DNA from: Chryseobacterium sp. StRB126
GTDB taxonomy: Bacteria; Bacteroidota; Bacteroidia; Flavobacteriales; Weeksellaceae
Assembly: GCF_000829375.1 (NCBI RefSeq)
Contig: NZ_AP014624.1
Coordinates: 3,658,001-3,722,000 of the forward strand
DNA length: 64,000 nt
Direction: 5' to 3'
Shown: piece by piece, positions 49,927 through 60,402 of the stretch
How positions within the stretch are numbered: position 1 is the stretch's first letter
Layout: every line of letters starts with the position of its first letter
Program-made: the position numbers and the translations under genes
The notes under the pieces: generated by a model
Databases searched by the model: none
What the model saw: the letters and a program-made list of their open reading frames with translations, nothing else
What the model was told of the DNA's origin: nothing

Positions 49927-51958
49927 AGTTGTGATGTGTCATATCCAGCTTAATCTTCTTAAGATCTTCCAGTTCATGAACAGGCCGTTCAATGTCGTAA
50001 GGAATTGGCTTTTTGGAAAAAGTCTGGAAATACAGCAAACAGGCATCTTTCCACCATACTGCATCTCTGGACTGAATTCTGAGCTTTGACTGAACATCAG
50101 CAAACCGCTGTTCATCTATATAAGGTTCCATTCTATCCCATATTTTCTGATAGTCCCTTACCTTTTTCACTCCGGAATCATAAGTATAACACAGTTCATC
50201 CCACAGCGTTTTTCCTTCTTTCATCTTATAATCCCAAGGAACATGATGAAACCATAAAATAAGATTTTCCGGGCAGGTTGAGAGATTCCCGTATCTTTCA
50301 TTCAATGGCGGAAAATACTGTGAAGCAGCATTACTTCCTGTTTTTGTTCTGTTAAAGCCTAATCCCTGAGCATCAGCCTGGTGATAATAAACAGGTGACC
50401 AGTCCGGTCTTCCGCCTTTATAATCTCCCCATGGTTCTGGTCCATAGTGATGTCCGCCTGCAAAAATATGGTGAAGTCCCAAAGGCATCATATAATCCAC
50501 AGCAGTTTCCCTTGAGGAAAGCATGATCTCTTTTACAGGATTAACGAAGTTTTGATCATCAGTAAATGTCATTTTAATCCATTCATCTGCTATCTGCTCC
50601 GAACTCAGCTGATGGTTCCATGCCAGCCTTCCGAATGCATACCAGTTGGCCTGTGCAAAATGATGTCCCGTCCAGTTGGTATCTTCCCCGATATTGGCAA
50701 CAGCTGAAATAGCTGTAATTTTTGCAGGTCTTAAGGTGCCGTCTGTAATTTTAGCAATCGTAGATCCCTGACCGTCAGAATAAGTATCGCTTTCCAATGT
50801 TTCTTTGAATAGAGGCGCCAAATAAACCAGATGGTTAGAAAAGCCCAGATATTCTTGTGTGATCTGAAACTCTACCATTTCAGAAGTTTTTCTTAGAGCT
50901 CCGAAAAGTGGATTAAAAGCTTCTCGCGGCTGAAAATCAACAGGACCGTTTTTGATCTGAATAATCACATTATCCCTGAATTTACCGTCCAAAGGAACAA
51001 ACTCAAGGTAAGCCTGTTTAGCTCTGTCATCTTTGCTCGGACTGTAGACAAATGCTCTCCACATGACGATTCCATTGTAAGGCTTCAGGGCATCGGCCAT
51101 CATATTGGCTCCGTCTGCATGGGTTCTTCCGTAATCCTGAGGCCCGGGTTGTCCTTCGGAATTGGCTTTCACCAGAAATCCGCCAAAATCAGGAATCAAT
51201 CTGTAAATTTCAGCTGCTTTATCTTTCCACCACTTTTGCACGTCTTTATTCAGTGGATCTGAATTTTGTAATCCGCCCAGCACTTTAGGTGAAGCAAAAT
51301 TCACGGAAAGATACACCTTAATGCCATAAGGCCTGAAAATATCAGCCAGAACCTTTACTTTTTTAAGATAATCTTCCCTAAGCATATTGGGTGATGCATT
51401 GACATTATTCAAAACAACGGAATTGATTCCTATAGAGGCATTTGCTCTTGCATATTCTTCGTAACGCGGAGAAATTTTACCGGGTAAATCTTCCCATTTC
51501 CAAAGGGATCTTCCGGCATATCCTCTTTCAATACTTCCGTCCAGATTATCCCAATGATTCAAAATCCGTACATCATATGAAGGCTTTTCAATACTGTTTA
51601 AATGAGACAGATCAGCTTTTGTCTGCTGTAACCGCAGAATATGATAAACACCATACAACAATCCTATTTCTTTGCCTGCAGAAATAACGATTTTCTCAGG
51701 CGTGGAAACAATTCTGTAGCCGTCTTTCAGATTTTTATCTTTATTTTCCGTACGAAGTTCCACCGTTTGTCCCTGCCAGTAGCTGCTCAGCTCTTTTCTG
51801 GCAATATTCAGGGTTGGACTGCTGCCTTTGGAAATAATTTTATCTGCCGATATTCCGTTTTTTGCAGGAAACCGAAGCCAAAGCTGACTTCCGTCCTCCG
51901 CAAAAACCAGTAACGGAAATATCAGAAAAAATAGAATGTTGAGTCTCAGATATCGCAT
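49925..51958 (-). CDS. GH67 alpha-glucuronidase
   Basis: A 677-residue protein with a signal peptide. It matches GH67 in length and in the order of conserved blocks: Y-D-V-R-I-L-N-H-W-D-N-L-D-G, Y-A-G-R-S-L-W, G-F-L-V-K-A-N-S-E-G-Q-P-G-P, W-R-A-F-V-Y, Q-I-T-Q-E-Y-L-G and L-W-F-H-H-V-P-W-D-Y. The enzyme removes 4-O-methyl-glucuronate from the non-reducing end of xylo-oligosaccharides, likely in the periplasm. Last gene of the xylan operon. Confidence 0.95.
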   Translation of the reverse strand: MRYLRLNILFFLIFPLLVFAEDGSQLWLRFPAKNGISADKIISKGSSPTLNIARKELSSYWQGQTVELRTENKDKNLKDGYRIVSTPEKIVISAGKEIGLLYGVYHILRLQQTKADLSHLNSIEKPSYDVRILNHWDNLDGSIERGYAGRSLWKWEDLPGKISPRYEEYARANASIGINSVVLNNVNASPNMLREDYLKKVKVLADIFRPYGIKVYLSVNFASPKVLGGLQNSDPLNKDVQKWWKDKAAEIYRLIPDFGGFLVKANSEGQPGPQDYGRTHADGANMMADALKPYNGIVMWRAFVYSPSKDDRAKQAYLEFVPLDGKFRDNVIIQIKNGPVDFQPREAFNPLFGALRKTSEMVEFQITQEYLGFSNHLVYLAPLFKETLESDTYSDGQGSTIAKITDGTLRPAKITAISAVANIGEDTNWTGHHFAQANWYAFGRLAWNHQLSSEQIADEWIKMTFTDDQNFVNPVKEIMLSSRETAVDYMMPLGLHHIFAGGHHYGPEPWGDYKGGRPDWSPVYYHQADAQGLGFNRTKTGSNAASQYFPPLNERYGNLSTCPENLILWFHHVPWDYKMKEGKTLWDELCYTYDSGVKKVRDYQKIWDRMEPYIDEQRFADVQSKLRIQSRDAVWWKDACLLYFQTFSKKPIPYDIERPVHELEDLKKIKLDMTHHN

Positions 51959-51987
51959 TGAAAAATTTTAAATTAAATTAAAGATGA

Positions 51988-52962
51988 TTATGGCTGGTTT
52001 TCCAGACCTTCAATGGTCTTGATTTTACCTTCCTGATCATATTCCAGTTCAATTACTTTCATACTTCTCAGCCATGTTTTACCGCCACTCGGAACAGAAT
52101 CATGGAAAAACAGATACCATTTTCCTTTAAATTCCACAATGCTGTGATGGGTAGTCCAGCCTACTACCGGGGTAAGAATTTCTCCCTGAAAAGTAAACGG
52201 CCCGTAAGGATTATCCCCGGTTGCATAGCAAATCAGATGGGTATCTCCCGTAGAATAAGAGAAATAATATGTACCATTGTACTGATGCATCCATGATGCT
52301 TCAAAAAAACGGTGCCTATCACCATGAAGCAGTGGTTTTCCGTTTTCATCGATGATAACAACCTCTTTAGGCGCTTCAGCAAATTCAAGCATATCATCGC
52401 TTAACAAAGCCACCTTTGAATGGATTGCAGTCTCATTATTTTCAGGAATTACAGCAGATTCAAGCGCTTTATTATCTCTGTAGCGCTGCAATTGTCCGCC
52501 CCAGATTCCTCCGAAATACATATAATATTTTCCTTTATCTTCAAAAATGCAGGGATCGATGCTGTAACTTCCCATTATCGGATGTTTTTCAGGAATGAAA
52601 GGTCCATAAGGTTTGTCGCTCACTGCAACCCCGATTCTGAAGATGTCATTTTGATCCTTCAGAGGAAAATACATATAATATTTGCCGTCTTTGAAGGCTA
52701 CATCGCAATCCCACAGCTGTCTTCCCGCCCATGGAATATCTTTTACCGAAAGGACTACACCATGGTCTTTAATTTCTCCGCCGTCCACATCATCCATTGA
52801 GAAGACATGGTAATCATTCATATCGAAATGATCTCCGTTATCGTTTTCTTCAATTCCGCTTTCGCGGTCATGAGAAGGATAGATATAGATTTTATCTTCA
52901 AAAACGTGAACGGAAGGGTCTGCCATATAGTCTTCCGGGAATAAATATTTTGATTTTTTCAT
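51988..52962 (-). CDS. GH43-family glycosidase (beta-xylosidase/arabinofuranosidase-like)
   Basis: A 324-residue protein without signal peptide, so cytoplasmic. The five-bladed propeller fold shows the general base Asp in M-A-D-P-S-V, the modulating Asp in S-I-D-P-C-I and the acid Glu in F-F-E-A-S-W. The family acts on xylo- and arabino-oligosaccharides, so it could finish products brought in by the GPH symporter two genes upstream. Exact substrate is not shown. Confidence 0.92.
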   Translation of the reverse strand: MKKSKYLFPEDYMADPSVHVFEDKIYIYPSHDRESGIEENDNGDHFDMNDYHVFSMDDVDGGEIKDHGVVLSVKDIPWAGRQLWDCDVAFKDGKYYMYFPLKDQNDIFRIGVAVSDKPYGPFIPEKHPIMGSYSIDPCIFEDKGKYYMYFGGIWGGQLQRYRDNKALESAVIPENNETAIHSKVALLSDDMLEFAEAPKEVVIIDENGKPLLHGDRHRFFEASWMHQYNGTYYFSYSTGDTHLICYATGDNPYGPFTFQGEILTPVVGWTTHHSIVEFKGKWYLFFHDSVPSGGKTWLRSMKVIELEYDQEGKIKTIEGLENQP

Positions 52963-52983
52963 TAAGTAAAAATTCTATTGATT

Positions 52984-54093
52984 TTAATTTTTCTCTGCCA
53001 GCTTTATTATTTTTTGTACTACAGGCTTTTCCTGATCTTTCCTGTCAAACAGTAGCGGGTAATCTGTTCTTCCTTTCACCGGAAAATCATTTTTCCAGGA
53101 CTGCTTATCGGTAACGCCCCATAAGGTTACTCTTCTTATTTTATCTTTATGTTGTAAGAACAAACCAAAGAAATCGAGGTAACGCTTTTCCCATTTCATT
53201 TCTACTTCTTTGGGAAGTCCTTTAGTGTAAGGATTCATTTCTTTCTGATAGGCAACAGTATCTGAAACATTGGCAGAGCTTCCCCATGGAGAAGGCAGCG
53301 CACTAATTTCAAGTTCTGTAATATTGACCTTAACTCCGGCATTGGAATACGCCAGAATTGCTTTTTCATATTCATCTATGGAAGGGTTATCCATGCCAAC
53401 ATGGGCCTGCATTCCTACCCCATCAATACGGATTCCTCTTGATTTAAGTTTTTCAACCATTTTAATGACTGTTTTTACCTTTTCAGGATACCATTCATTA
53501 TAATCGTTGTAATATAATTCTGCATTGGGATCGGCTTCCTGTGCATATTGAAATGCCAAAGGAATAAAATCTTCACCCAGAATTTCATAAAACTTACTTT
53601 TTCTGTAGGATCCGTCTTCAAGAATGGCTTCGTTTACCACATCCCATCCTTTTACTTTTCCTTTGTAACGGGAAACTACCGTTGTAATGTGGTTTTTCAT
53701 GCGCTGTTTCAATACTTCCGGAGAAACATCTTTTCCATTTTTATCTGAAAAAAACCATTTTGGAAGCTGGGAATGCCAGATTAAAGTGTGCCCGATGATG
53801 AACATATTGTTTTTCATCCCGAAATCAACAAATTTATCGGCATCATCAAAGAAGAATTTTCCTTCCTGAGGCTGCAGGAACATAGATTTCATGCAATTTT
53901 CAGCAACAATAGAGCTGAATTGTTTTTTGATAATAGTTACTGCTTTCTGGTCTGTACCGTCAATCTGGGGAAGGCTCATCGCCGTACCGATGTAGAATTT
54001 ATCCTGAAATACTTTTTTTAAAGTGCCATCAGTTTTCTGTGCCGACAGACCTGAAGCGGTAATTGCTGCCAAACCAATTAAAATACGTTTCAT
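52984..54093 (-). CDS. GH10 endo-beta-1,4-xylanase
   Basis: The frame is open to 54189, but the ATG at 54093 (M-K-R-I-L-I-G-L-A-A-I-T) starts a clear signal peptide and does not invade the symporter gene. The 369-residue protein has the GH10 motifs H-T-L-I-W-H, W-D-V-V-N-E-A-I (acid/base Glu) and I-T-E-L-E-I-S (nucleophile Glu). It cuts the xylan backbone outside the cytoplasm. Confidence 0.96.
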   Translation of the reverse strand: MKRILIGLAAITASGLSAQKTDGTLKKVFQDKFYIGTAMSLPQIDGTDQKAVTIIKKQFSSIVAENCMKSMFLQPQEGKFFFDDADKFVDFGMKNNMFIIGHTLIWHSQLPKWFFSDKNGKDVSPEVLKQRMKNHITTVVSRYKGKVKGWDVVNEAILEDGSYRKSKFYEILGEDFIPLAFQYAQEADPNAELYYNDYNEWYPEKVKTVIKMVEKLKSRGIRIDGVGMQAHVGMDNPSIDEYEKAILAYSNAGVKVNITELEISALPSPWGSSANVSDTVAYQKEMNPYTKGLPKEVEMKWEKRYLDFFGLFLQHKDKIRRVTLWGVTDKQSWKNDFPVKGRTDYPLLFDRKDQEKPVVQKIIKLAEKN

Positions 54094-54103
54094 ATTGTTA
54101 GTT

Positions 54104-55549
54104 TTATTTTCTTCTTTCAGCCAGATCTTTTTCAATCTGAACTTCCATTTTTTTGTTGATTTTATACAATAAAAGCAGTCCGCAGGCAATGAAAAATGGT
54201 ATGGACGGGAAAATACTCACAAGCATTTTGGCCCCTGCCGCCACTGTTTCCGGCTGAATAACCTGCTCATTTCCATGTACGGAAATATATCCGTATTTTC
54301 CTATAATCAGTGCTACCAAAGAGCTCCCTATACTGAGACCCACTTTCAGTCCTACCATCATGGCAGAAAAGATAATAGCTGTTGCCCTGCGGTTGTTCTT
54401 CCATTCTGAATAATCGGCCACATCAGCAATCATAGCCCACAAAAGCGGAGTACTGATTCCGTAAAAGAATCCATGTAAAATCTGTGACAAGAACATAATT
54501 CCCACTGCTTTCGGAGGATAGAATATAAAAGCAAGGATAAACAAGGTAGAAATGAATAATGACGCTATAAAAGTGTCCCGTTTTCCAAATCGGTCTGCGA
54601 GTTTTTTAGAGAAGGTAATCCCTACGATCATCATCACAATTCCCCCTGCATTAAATAATCCGAATCCTGCAGACTTCGGGTCTTCCCCAAAGAAATTCAT
54701 CCCTGCAGAATTAAAAAATGCTGTAATAGGTGAAATAAAACTTTTGAGAGCATTCTCATCCACATAGTTATTAAAATAATATACATAAGATCCTCCTTTC
54801 ATGGCCAGTGTGATAAATATGAATGCTGTCACAGTAAGCATAATAATCCACGGTCTGTTCTGAAATAAATCTTTTAAATCCTCTTTCAGGCTTGACTTCT
54901 GGTCCGGCTTCGGAATAATTCTTTCTTTGGTTGTAAAAAAGGTGATCAGCAGCATTACGGATCCTATCACTGCCAGCCATGTCATCACGGTCTCAATTCC
55001 CTGTGCTTTGTCTCCATGGCCTACATATAAAATGATAGGCAGCATAAAAACCTGCACAAAAAACTGGGCAAACATCACCGCTACAAAACGATACGAAGAA
55101 ATACTGTTACGTTCACTCATATCTCCCGTAATAACCCCGCTCAAAGCAGCATAGGGTAAGTTATTGGAAGCATATAACAACAATAATAATGAATAGGTGA
55201 CCGCAGCATAGATCATTTTGCCCTGATAAGAAAAATGAGGGGTACTGAAGGCTAAGAGTGCAGCAATACCAAGCGGTACAGCAGTAAATAAAATCCATGG
55301 ACGGAATTTCCCCCATCGTGAGCTTGTACGGTCTGCCAGTGCTCCGATAAGCGGGTTAAAGCCAAATCCGGCAATTAAACCTACGGTAAGGGTGATGACA
55401 GAGGCATCCTCTGGTTTTAATCCGTAAATATCTGTATAAAAATAAGTCAGGTAAGTAACTAAGGTTTGAAAAACAAGGTTGGCCGCCAGATCTCCTAAGC
55501 TGTACCCCACTTTCTCTATTACCGATATTTTTTGTGGCTGATTATCCAT
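54104..55549 (-). CDS. GPH-family sugar:cation symporter
   Basis: A 481-residue protein with 12 predicted membrane helices. The signature I-G-A-L-A-D-R-T-S-S-R-W-G-K-F-R-P-W is typical of the glycoside-pentoside-hexuronide:cation symporter family (XynP/MelB-like). It should import xylo-oligosaccharides across the inner membrane. It starts 28 nt after the acetylesterase stop and lies 10 nt before the GH10 start. Confidence 0.93.
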   Translation of the reverse strand: MDNQPQKISVIEKVGYSLGDLAANLVFQTLVTYLTYFYTDIYGLKPEDASVITLTVGLIAGFGFNPLIGALADRTSSRWGKFRPWILFTAVPLGIAALLAFSTPHFSYQGKMIYAAVTYSLLLLLYASNNLPYAALSGVITGDMSERNSISSYRFVAVMFAQFFVQVFMLPIILYVGHGDKAQGIETVMTWLAVIGSVMLLITFFTTKERIIPKPDQKSSLKEDLKDLFQNRPWIIMLTVTAFIFITLAMKGGSYVYYFNNYVDENALKSFISPITAFFNSAGMNFFGEDPKSAGFGLFNAGGIVMMIVGITFSKKLADRFGKRDTFIASLFISTLFILAFIFYPPKAVGIMFLSQILHGFFYGISTPLLWAMIADVADYSEWKNNRRATAIIFSAMMVGLKVGLSIGSSLVALIIGKYGYISVHGNEQVIQPETVAAGAKMLVSIFPSIPFFIACGLLLLYKINKKMEVQIEKDLAERRK

Positions 55550-55577
55550 TGATTTTGATAAGGTTTTCTATGTTAAA

Positions 55578-57482
55578 TTAATTTTTTTCTGTTGTAAAAG
55601 GTGAAGCAGGAAGCCCGCTTTTATTTTTAAGATTCCCATCAGGATTATCTGCCCAGTCGTAGCGTACATTGACAGGACTATCCACCTGATCATTCCATAC
55701 AATGACTTTATTGCCTTTTGCTTCTGCTTTTGCCCATTGATAACGACCGTCTTTCTGCTGTATGGCAAAACCTTTCAGTTCTCCCTGTACCAGATCATCT
55801 GTACCGGGTTTAAAAGATAGAATAATGGTTTTCCCTTCTGTTTTCATTGACTGATAAACGGGTCCGTCGGCTATGATTTTTTTGCCTTCCCCGATTTTCA
55901 GGGCCTGTAAAGCAAGCCTGTCACCCACTGCTTTTTTATTGAGCGGATGAATATCATTCCATTCTCCCACATCAATAGTTACTGCAAGACCAGCATAAGG
56001 AACATGAAGAGAAACCTGTCTCTGCTGTTCTCTCAGCTCAGCCCAATTGCTGTCCAGGGGTTCATCTTTTTTCTCCATAAAATTGGCCAGCTGTACAATC
56101 AGGAATGGCATATCTTTCTTGTTCCATTTTGAACGCCAGTCTGAGATCATTGTTGACAGTAAATCTCCGTATTCTTTTGGCTTTCCTGTATTGCTTTCCC
56201 CCTGATACCAGATAAATCCTTTGATCTTATAATTAATCAACGGGTTAATCATAGCATTATAAAGTCCTACCGGTTTCCAGCGGATAAATGTCTGTCCGGG
56301 AGCCATTTTTTCCATTCTGGCTCCTATTTTATATTTCCACTCGCCTTTCAGGTCTGTTTTTTGTCCGTCGATTTCAAGGTAATACGGCTTATCAGCAATA
56401 AACTGTCCTTTTCCGCTGCCGTTCATTACTCTTACCGTAATTGTATTTTTCCCTTCTTTTAAAACACCTTTCGGAATGTCATACCAGCGTGGCGGATATT
56501 CATAAGTTACATTTCCTACTTTAACTCCGTTAATATATGTAACATCAGCATCTTTTATCCTTCCCAGATTTAAAAATGCTGTTTTCTGGTCTGCTCCTTT
56601 AGGCAGGATAATTTCCTTACGGAACCATACCGACCCGTCAAACGAACCTTCCTGATCCTCCCATGATCCCGGCAGCATCATGGTTTTCCATCCGGAATCG
56701 TTTGCATTATCTTTTTCCCAGTGCTGATTCAGCCCAATATCGCTCTGATCAAGCTCTCCATACCATGCTTTGCTTAGTGACTGTTCCTGGGATTCTGTAG
56801 AATGTATCAGGTCATCATTTTTCCATTTTTCTGCTTCAGTCAGATATTCCGGATATTTTTTCAGTGATTTTTCATCCATCCAGGCCTGAACCGGAGAGCC
56901 TCCCAGGCTTGTATGAATAATTCCTACAGGAACTTTATTTTTTTCGTTCAGTTCTTTGGCAAAGAAATAAGCAACCCCGGAAAAATTAAGAATAGTCTGA
57001 GGGTTTGTGCTTTCCCATTTCCCGCCGTCAAGATCATTTTGCGGAGCTTTAAAATTATATTTCTGCGGAACCGTGAAGAATCTTATATTCTGATTATGGG
57101 CGTTTTTAATTTCGCTTTCATAAAGAGGTATCAGCCTGCGCATCGGAAGTTCCATATTGGATTGTCCTGAAGCTACCCACACATCACCAATAAGGATATC
57201 TTTAAGGGTAATCTCATTAATCGTCATGGTATATGGGCCTCCGGCATTGAGCTTTGGAAGTACAAGAGCCCAGTTACCATTCTGGTCAGTGGTGGCATTA
57301 TATGTTTTATTGATAAACTTAATCGTAATTTTTTCTCCTGCATCTGCATATCCCCAGATCTTCAGGTCTTGATTCCTCTGAAGGATCATCCCGTCTGAAA
57401 CCAAAGCAGGAAGCCTTACTTTTGCATGAAAACTGCAAATGGCTGCCAAAAAAAATAATAAGTATAAGGTTCTGTTTTTCAT
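55578..57482 (-). CDS. SASA-type carbohydrate acetylesterase
   Basis: A 634-residue protein with signal peptide. It carries the SGNH-type motifs S-G-Q-S-N-M (nucleophile Ser), W-Y-Q-G-E-S and D-I-H-P (catalytic Asp/His), and a galactose-binding-like insert (G-S-W-E-D-Q-E-G-S ... D-V-T-Y-I-N-G). Annotated relatives are sialate O-acetylesterases; within a xylan operon an acetyl-xylan esterase role is more likely. Confidence 0.9.
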   Translation of the reverse strand: MKNRTLYLLFFLAAICSFHAKVRLPALVSDGMILQRNQDLKIWGYADAGEKITIKFINKTYNATTDQNGNWALVLPKLNAGGPYTMTINEITLKDILIGDVWVASGQSNMELPMRRLIPLYESEIKNAHNQNIRFFTVPQKYNFKAPQNDLDGGKWESTNPQTILNFSGVAYFFAKELNEKNKVPVGIIHTSLGGSPVQAWMDEKSLKKYPEYLTEAEKWKNDDLIHSTESQEQSLSKAWYGELDQSDIGLNQHWEKDNANDSGWKTMMLPGSWEDQEGSFDGSVWFRKEIILPKGADQKTAFLNLGRIKDADVTYINGVKVGNVTYEYPPRWYDIPKGVLKEGKNTITVRVMNGSGKGQFIADKPYYLEIDGQKTDLKGEWKYKIGARMEKMAPGQTFIRWKPVGLYNAMINPLINYKIKGFIWYQGESNTGKPKEYGDLLSTMISDWRSKWNKKDMPFLIVQLANFMEKKDEPLDSNWAELREQQRQVSLHVPYAGLAVTIDVGEWNDIHPLNKKAVGDRLALQALKIGEGKKIIADGPVYQSMKTEGKTIILSFKPGTDDLVQGELKGFAIQQKDGRYQWAKAEAKGNKVIVWNDQVDSPVNVRYDWADNPDGNLKNKSGLPASPFTTEKN

Positions 57483-57507
57483 GGGAAAAATCTGTTTTTT
57501 ATTTGTT

Positions 57508-59889
57508 TCAGTTTTTATTTTTTTTATAATTTCCGGTCAGTAATCGGATTTCGATAACTTTAGCAGTTGTTAATTTTTCTTCTGCCAGGAATTTTACAGT
57601 AAGGTTTTCTTTATTCTTCTCTGAATCCGGTATCGGAACAACAAGATATTGAGGTGAGCTTCCAGACTTTCCTTCCATATTTTGGGCAATGATTGTTTTA
57701 CTGTTGATCTCAATATTCAGCGTACGGTTAGTATTCGCATCAAAATACAGAACGTAAAGGTATGAAGCATTTTTTCCGGCATTTTTCATCCGGTAACTGA
57801 ACCAGCCTTTGGCATCACGGAAATGACGGTCTTCCATATATCCTGTATCAGAGTCTTTGCTTTCTATAAAATGATCTGATTCCGGCTGTTGTTCGCCCAG
57901 CTGGATCTTATCTGCAGTGATCATATCCAGCTTTCTGGTTTCCGCTTCTTCTTTTGCTCTTTGTTTCAATATATTTTCTATTGCGTTTTTGTCCGCCTGC
58001 GGCCAATACAGAATATATCTTTCTGCCTGAATACTGTAAAATGGCACAAGATCTAAACCTTTTCCAAATTTTTCAGACGGATAAAGCCCTGTAACGGCAA
58101 AGTTGAGCGGTTTATTGTTCGAAGGCGTAACATGACTGACAACTTCTGAAGAGTTTCCAAGGATAACGGGAATTTCGTTTAAAGGGATTTGCGGACCGTG
58201 AGCAATATGGCCGCCTCTGCTGTCATCCGCAAGTACCCCCTGTTGGTTTTCGGTTCCGTATTTTGCGGCAAGCACTACAGGTCCGTATTTAAATGCATAA
58301 TAATTGGAATGGTCAGGCAGTTGTTCTGCGGAAAGATGCATGGGTAAAATCATTTTCACAACATCACCTTTTTTCCATTTTTTAGTCAGCGTAAAATAGC
58401 CATCTGAACCACGCTGTACTTTTTCCTGCTTTCCATTGATTAGAATTTTTACTTCTGAAGGGGTGGTCCAGTCCGGACATCTCAGTTTTAAATCAAATTC
58501 TGACTTTCCTGCAGCATCAAAGATCAATGTTGTTTCAGGAACTTCCGGGAAGTTATTGGCCTGGCGAAGCACTACTTTTTCCTTTTCCCATGTAAGCGTG
58601 GAAGGAATAAATAAGTTGACATATAAATCCTTATCCGACCGGGCATAAATCATTTCCCCATATTTGGCATGATTTTCCATTCCGGATCCCACACAGCACC
58701 AGAAGCTGGTCTGAGGCTGTGAATAAACACGGTAATGCCCAGGACGCATCGGAGTAAAGTAAACGAAACCTCCCTGATCATGATTTTCCGTGGAAAGAAT
58801 ATGGTTATATAATGCTTTTTCGTAATAATCCATATAATATGATTCGGGAAGCGTTGCAAACAGCTCTTTGGTCAGTTTGAGCATATTATAAGTATTGCAG
58901 GTTTCCGGACCTTCAATACTTTTTATCATGCTGCTGAAATCATTGACAGGGTTAAAATGCTCACTGACACTGTTACCTCCAATAACTGAAGATCTTTTCT
59001 CTGTAACGTTATGCCAGAAAAAATCAGCAGCATTACTCCATGGCTCGTTATTTTCAAGATCGGCAATACGCTTATATCCGATTACTTTAGGGATCTGTGT
59101 ATTGGCGTGTAAACCTGTAAGCTTATCTTCTCCTGACAAAAGAGGGGTAAGGATAGCCTGATGCGAAAAGCGGTGAGCCAGCTGCAGATATTTTTTATCA
59201 TGAGTAATATCATAAACATCCGCAAAAACTTCGTTAAGCCCTCCATGTTCACTGCGCAGCATATCCTGTATCTGTTCATCGGAAAGATCTGCGACTTCAT
59301 TCATCATCCAATCCGTAAGTCTGATCAGCATTGTCTTTGCTTTTTCACTTTTTGCATACCAATAGGCATCGCGTAATCCTGAGTACAGTTTGTGAATATT
59401 ATATAAAGGTACCCATCGGTCGTTCAACCCGAAGCCTGAAGCACGAATGTTTCCCTGTTTAATTTCTTTCCAAATCTTTTTTCCGTCAGGAATTCCTGAA
59501 ATGTATCCATCCGGAGAGGTATTCTGACAGCGTGCCAGTTCACTGATCATATAATCAATTCTCTGTTGTATTGCCTTATCTCCTGTAGAGGCGTACATCA
59601 GGGATAATGCGGAAATATAGTGTCCTCCTATGTGGCCGTCCAACCCTGTGTTTTCCCAATTGGGGTAATTATTTGCTTTTGTTTTCAATCCGGCTTCTTT
59701 AAGATAAGGAGCCAATAATCTATCCGGTTCCAAGGTCATCAGGTACTTATGGTCTGCCGTCATAGCTTTGCTGAAAACACTCTCTGATAACTTTACAGTT
59801 TCCAAAGGAAAATAGTGAATTCTCTTCTTCACCTGCGCTGAGGTAAATGAAGCAAAACACAATAAAAGGACTGAAAGTTTTGGGATCAT
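57508..59889 (-). CDS. GH127 beta-L-arabinofuranosidase-like enzyme
   Basis: A 793-residue protein with signal peptide. The catalytic and zinc residues known for GH127 are all present: Glu and Cys in G-P-E-T-C-N-T-Y, and the Cys-Cys pair in F-W-C-C-V-G-S-G, one of which is the nucleophile. It removes beta-L-arabinofuranose from plant cell-wall material. It is the first gene of the six-gene operon. Confidence 0.94.
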   Translation of the reverse strand: MIPKLSVLLLCFASFTSAQVKKRIHYFPLETVKLSESVFSKAMTADHKYLMTLEPDRLLAPYLKEAGLKTKANNYPNWENTGLDGHIGGHYISALSLMYASTGDKAIQQRIDYMISELARCQNTSPDGYISGIPDGKKIWKEIKQGNIRASGFGLNDRWVPLYNIHKLYSGLRDAYWYAKSEKAKTMLIRLTDWMMNEVADLSDEQIQDMLRSEHGGLNEVFADVYDITHDKKYLQLAHRFSHQAILTPLLSGEDKLTGLHANTQIPKVIGYKRIADLENNEPWSNAADFFWHNVTEKRSSVIGGNSVSEHFNPVNDFSSMIKSIEGPETCNTYNMLKLTKELFATLPESYYMDYYEKALYNHILSTENHDQGGFVYFTPMRPGHYRVYSQPQTSFWCCVGSGMENHAKYGEMIYARSDKDLYVNLFIPSTLTWEKEKVVLRQANNFPEVPETTLIFDAAGKSEFDLKLRCPDWTTPSEVKILINGKQEKVQRGSDGYFTLTKKWKKGDVVKMILPMHLSAEQLPDHSNYYAFKYGPVVLAAKYGTENQQGVLADDSRGGHIAHGPQIPLNEIPVILGNSSEVVSHVTPSNNKPLNFAVTGLYPSEKFGKGLDLVPFYSIQAERYILYWPQADKNAIENILKQRAKEEAETRKLDMITADKIQLGEQQPESDHFIESKDSDTGYMEDRHFRDAKGWFSYRMKNAGKNASYLYVLYFDANTNRTLNIEINSKTIIAQNMEGKSGSSPQYLVVPIPDSEKNKENLTVKFLAEEKLTTAKVIEIRLLTGNYKKNKN

Positions 59890-60379
59890 GGATAAATGTT
59901 AATTCAACATTTCTAAAGTAATGGAAAGAATCTATATACGAAACATTTCCAGAGCCTGTTTGACTTATTTTTTCATTTAAAACTTTCTATAAAGCCCTAA
60001 AAACAACAAAAAACACACTACCTTATCATAAAAAATAAGATAATTAATTAACAGAAAAACAAAACTTTAAAATCATAGGATTCCCTATGAAAATGAATTC
60101 AGGATATGTTTTGGTAAAAATTTCAACGATATAATAAATACCTTATCGTATTTTTAACGTTAAGCCTGTTTTATTGATTATTATTAATCCCAATTTTAAT
60201 TTTAACACAATTTTAACATTCAATTCATGTATGATTAACCTGATTTCAGTGATATTTTCCGGTTTTGATGATGGTTTTACCTCCCAAAATACACATAGGG
60301 GATAATTTTAATGAAATAAATGGTTCTTATTTAAAAGTGTACAAATAACATTTATATAAAATCATATCCATAAATGCTT
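59890..60379. other. Divergent control region of the xylan operon
   Basis: About 490 bases between the GH127 operon and the second Nudix regulator. A small palindrome, CTTAT (60022-60026) / ATAAG (60035-60039), and a similar CCTTATC at 60143 could be operator parts. No TAnnTTTG on the minus strand was found close to 59889. Confidence 0.35.
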
Positions 60380-60387
60380 TACCTTTG
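60380..60387 (+). promoter_or_regulatory. -7 box (TACCTTTG) for the second Nudix regulator
   Basis: TACCTTTG fits TAnnTTTG and is 15 nt before the ATG at 60403. No good -33 TTG was seen at the ideal distance, so the promoter may need activation. Confidence 0.5.
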
Positions 60388-60402
60388 TATAAAATATAAA
60401 AG

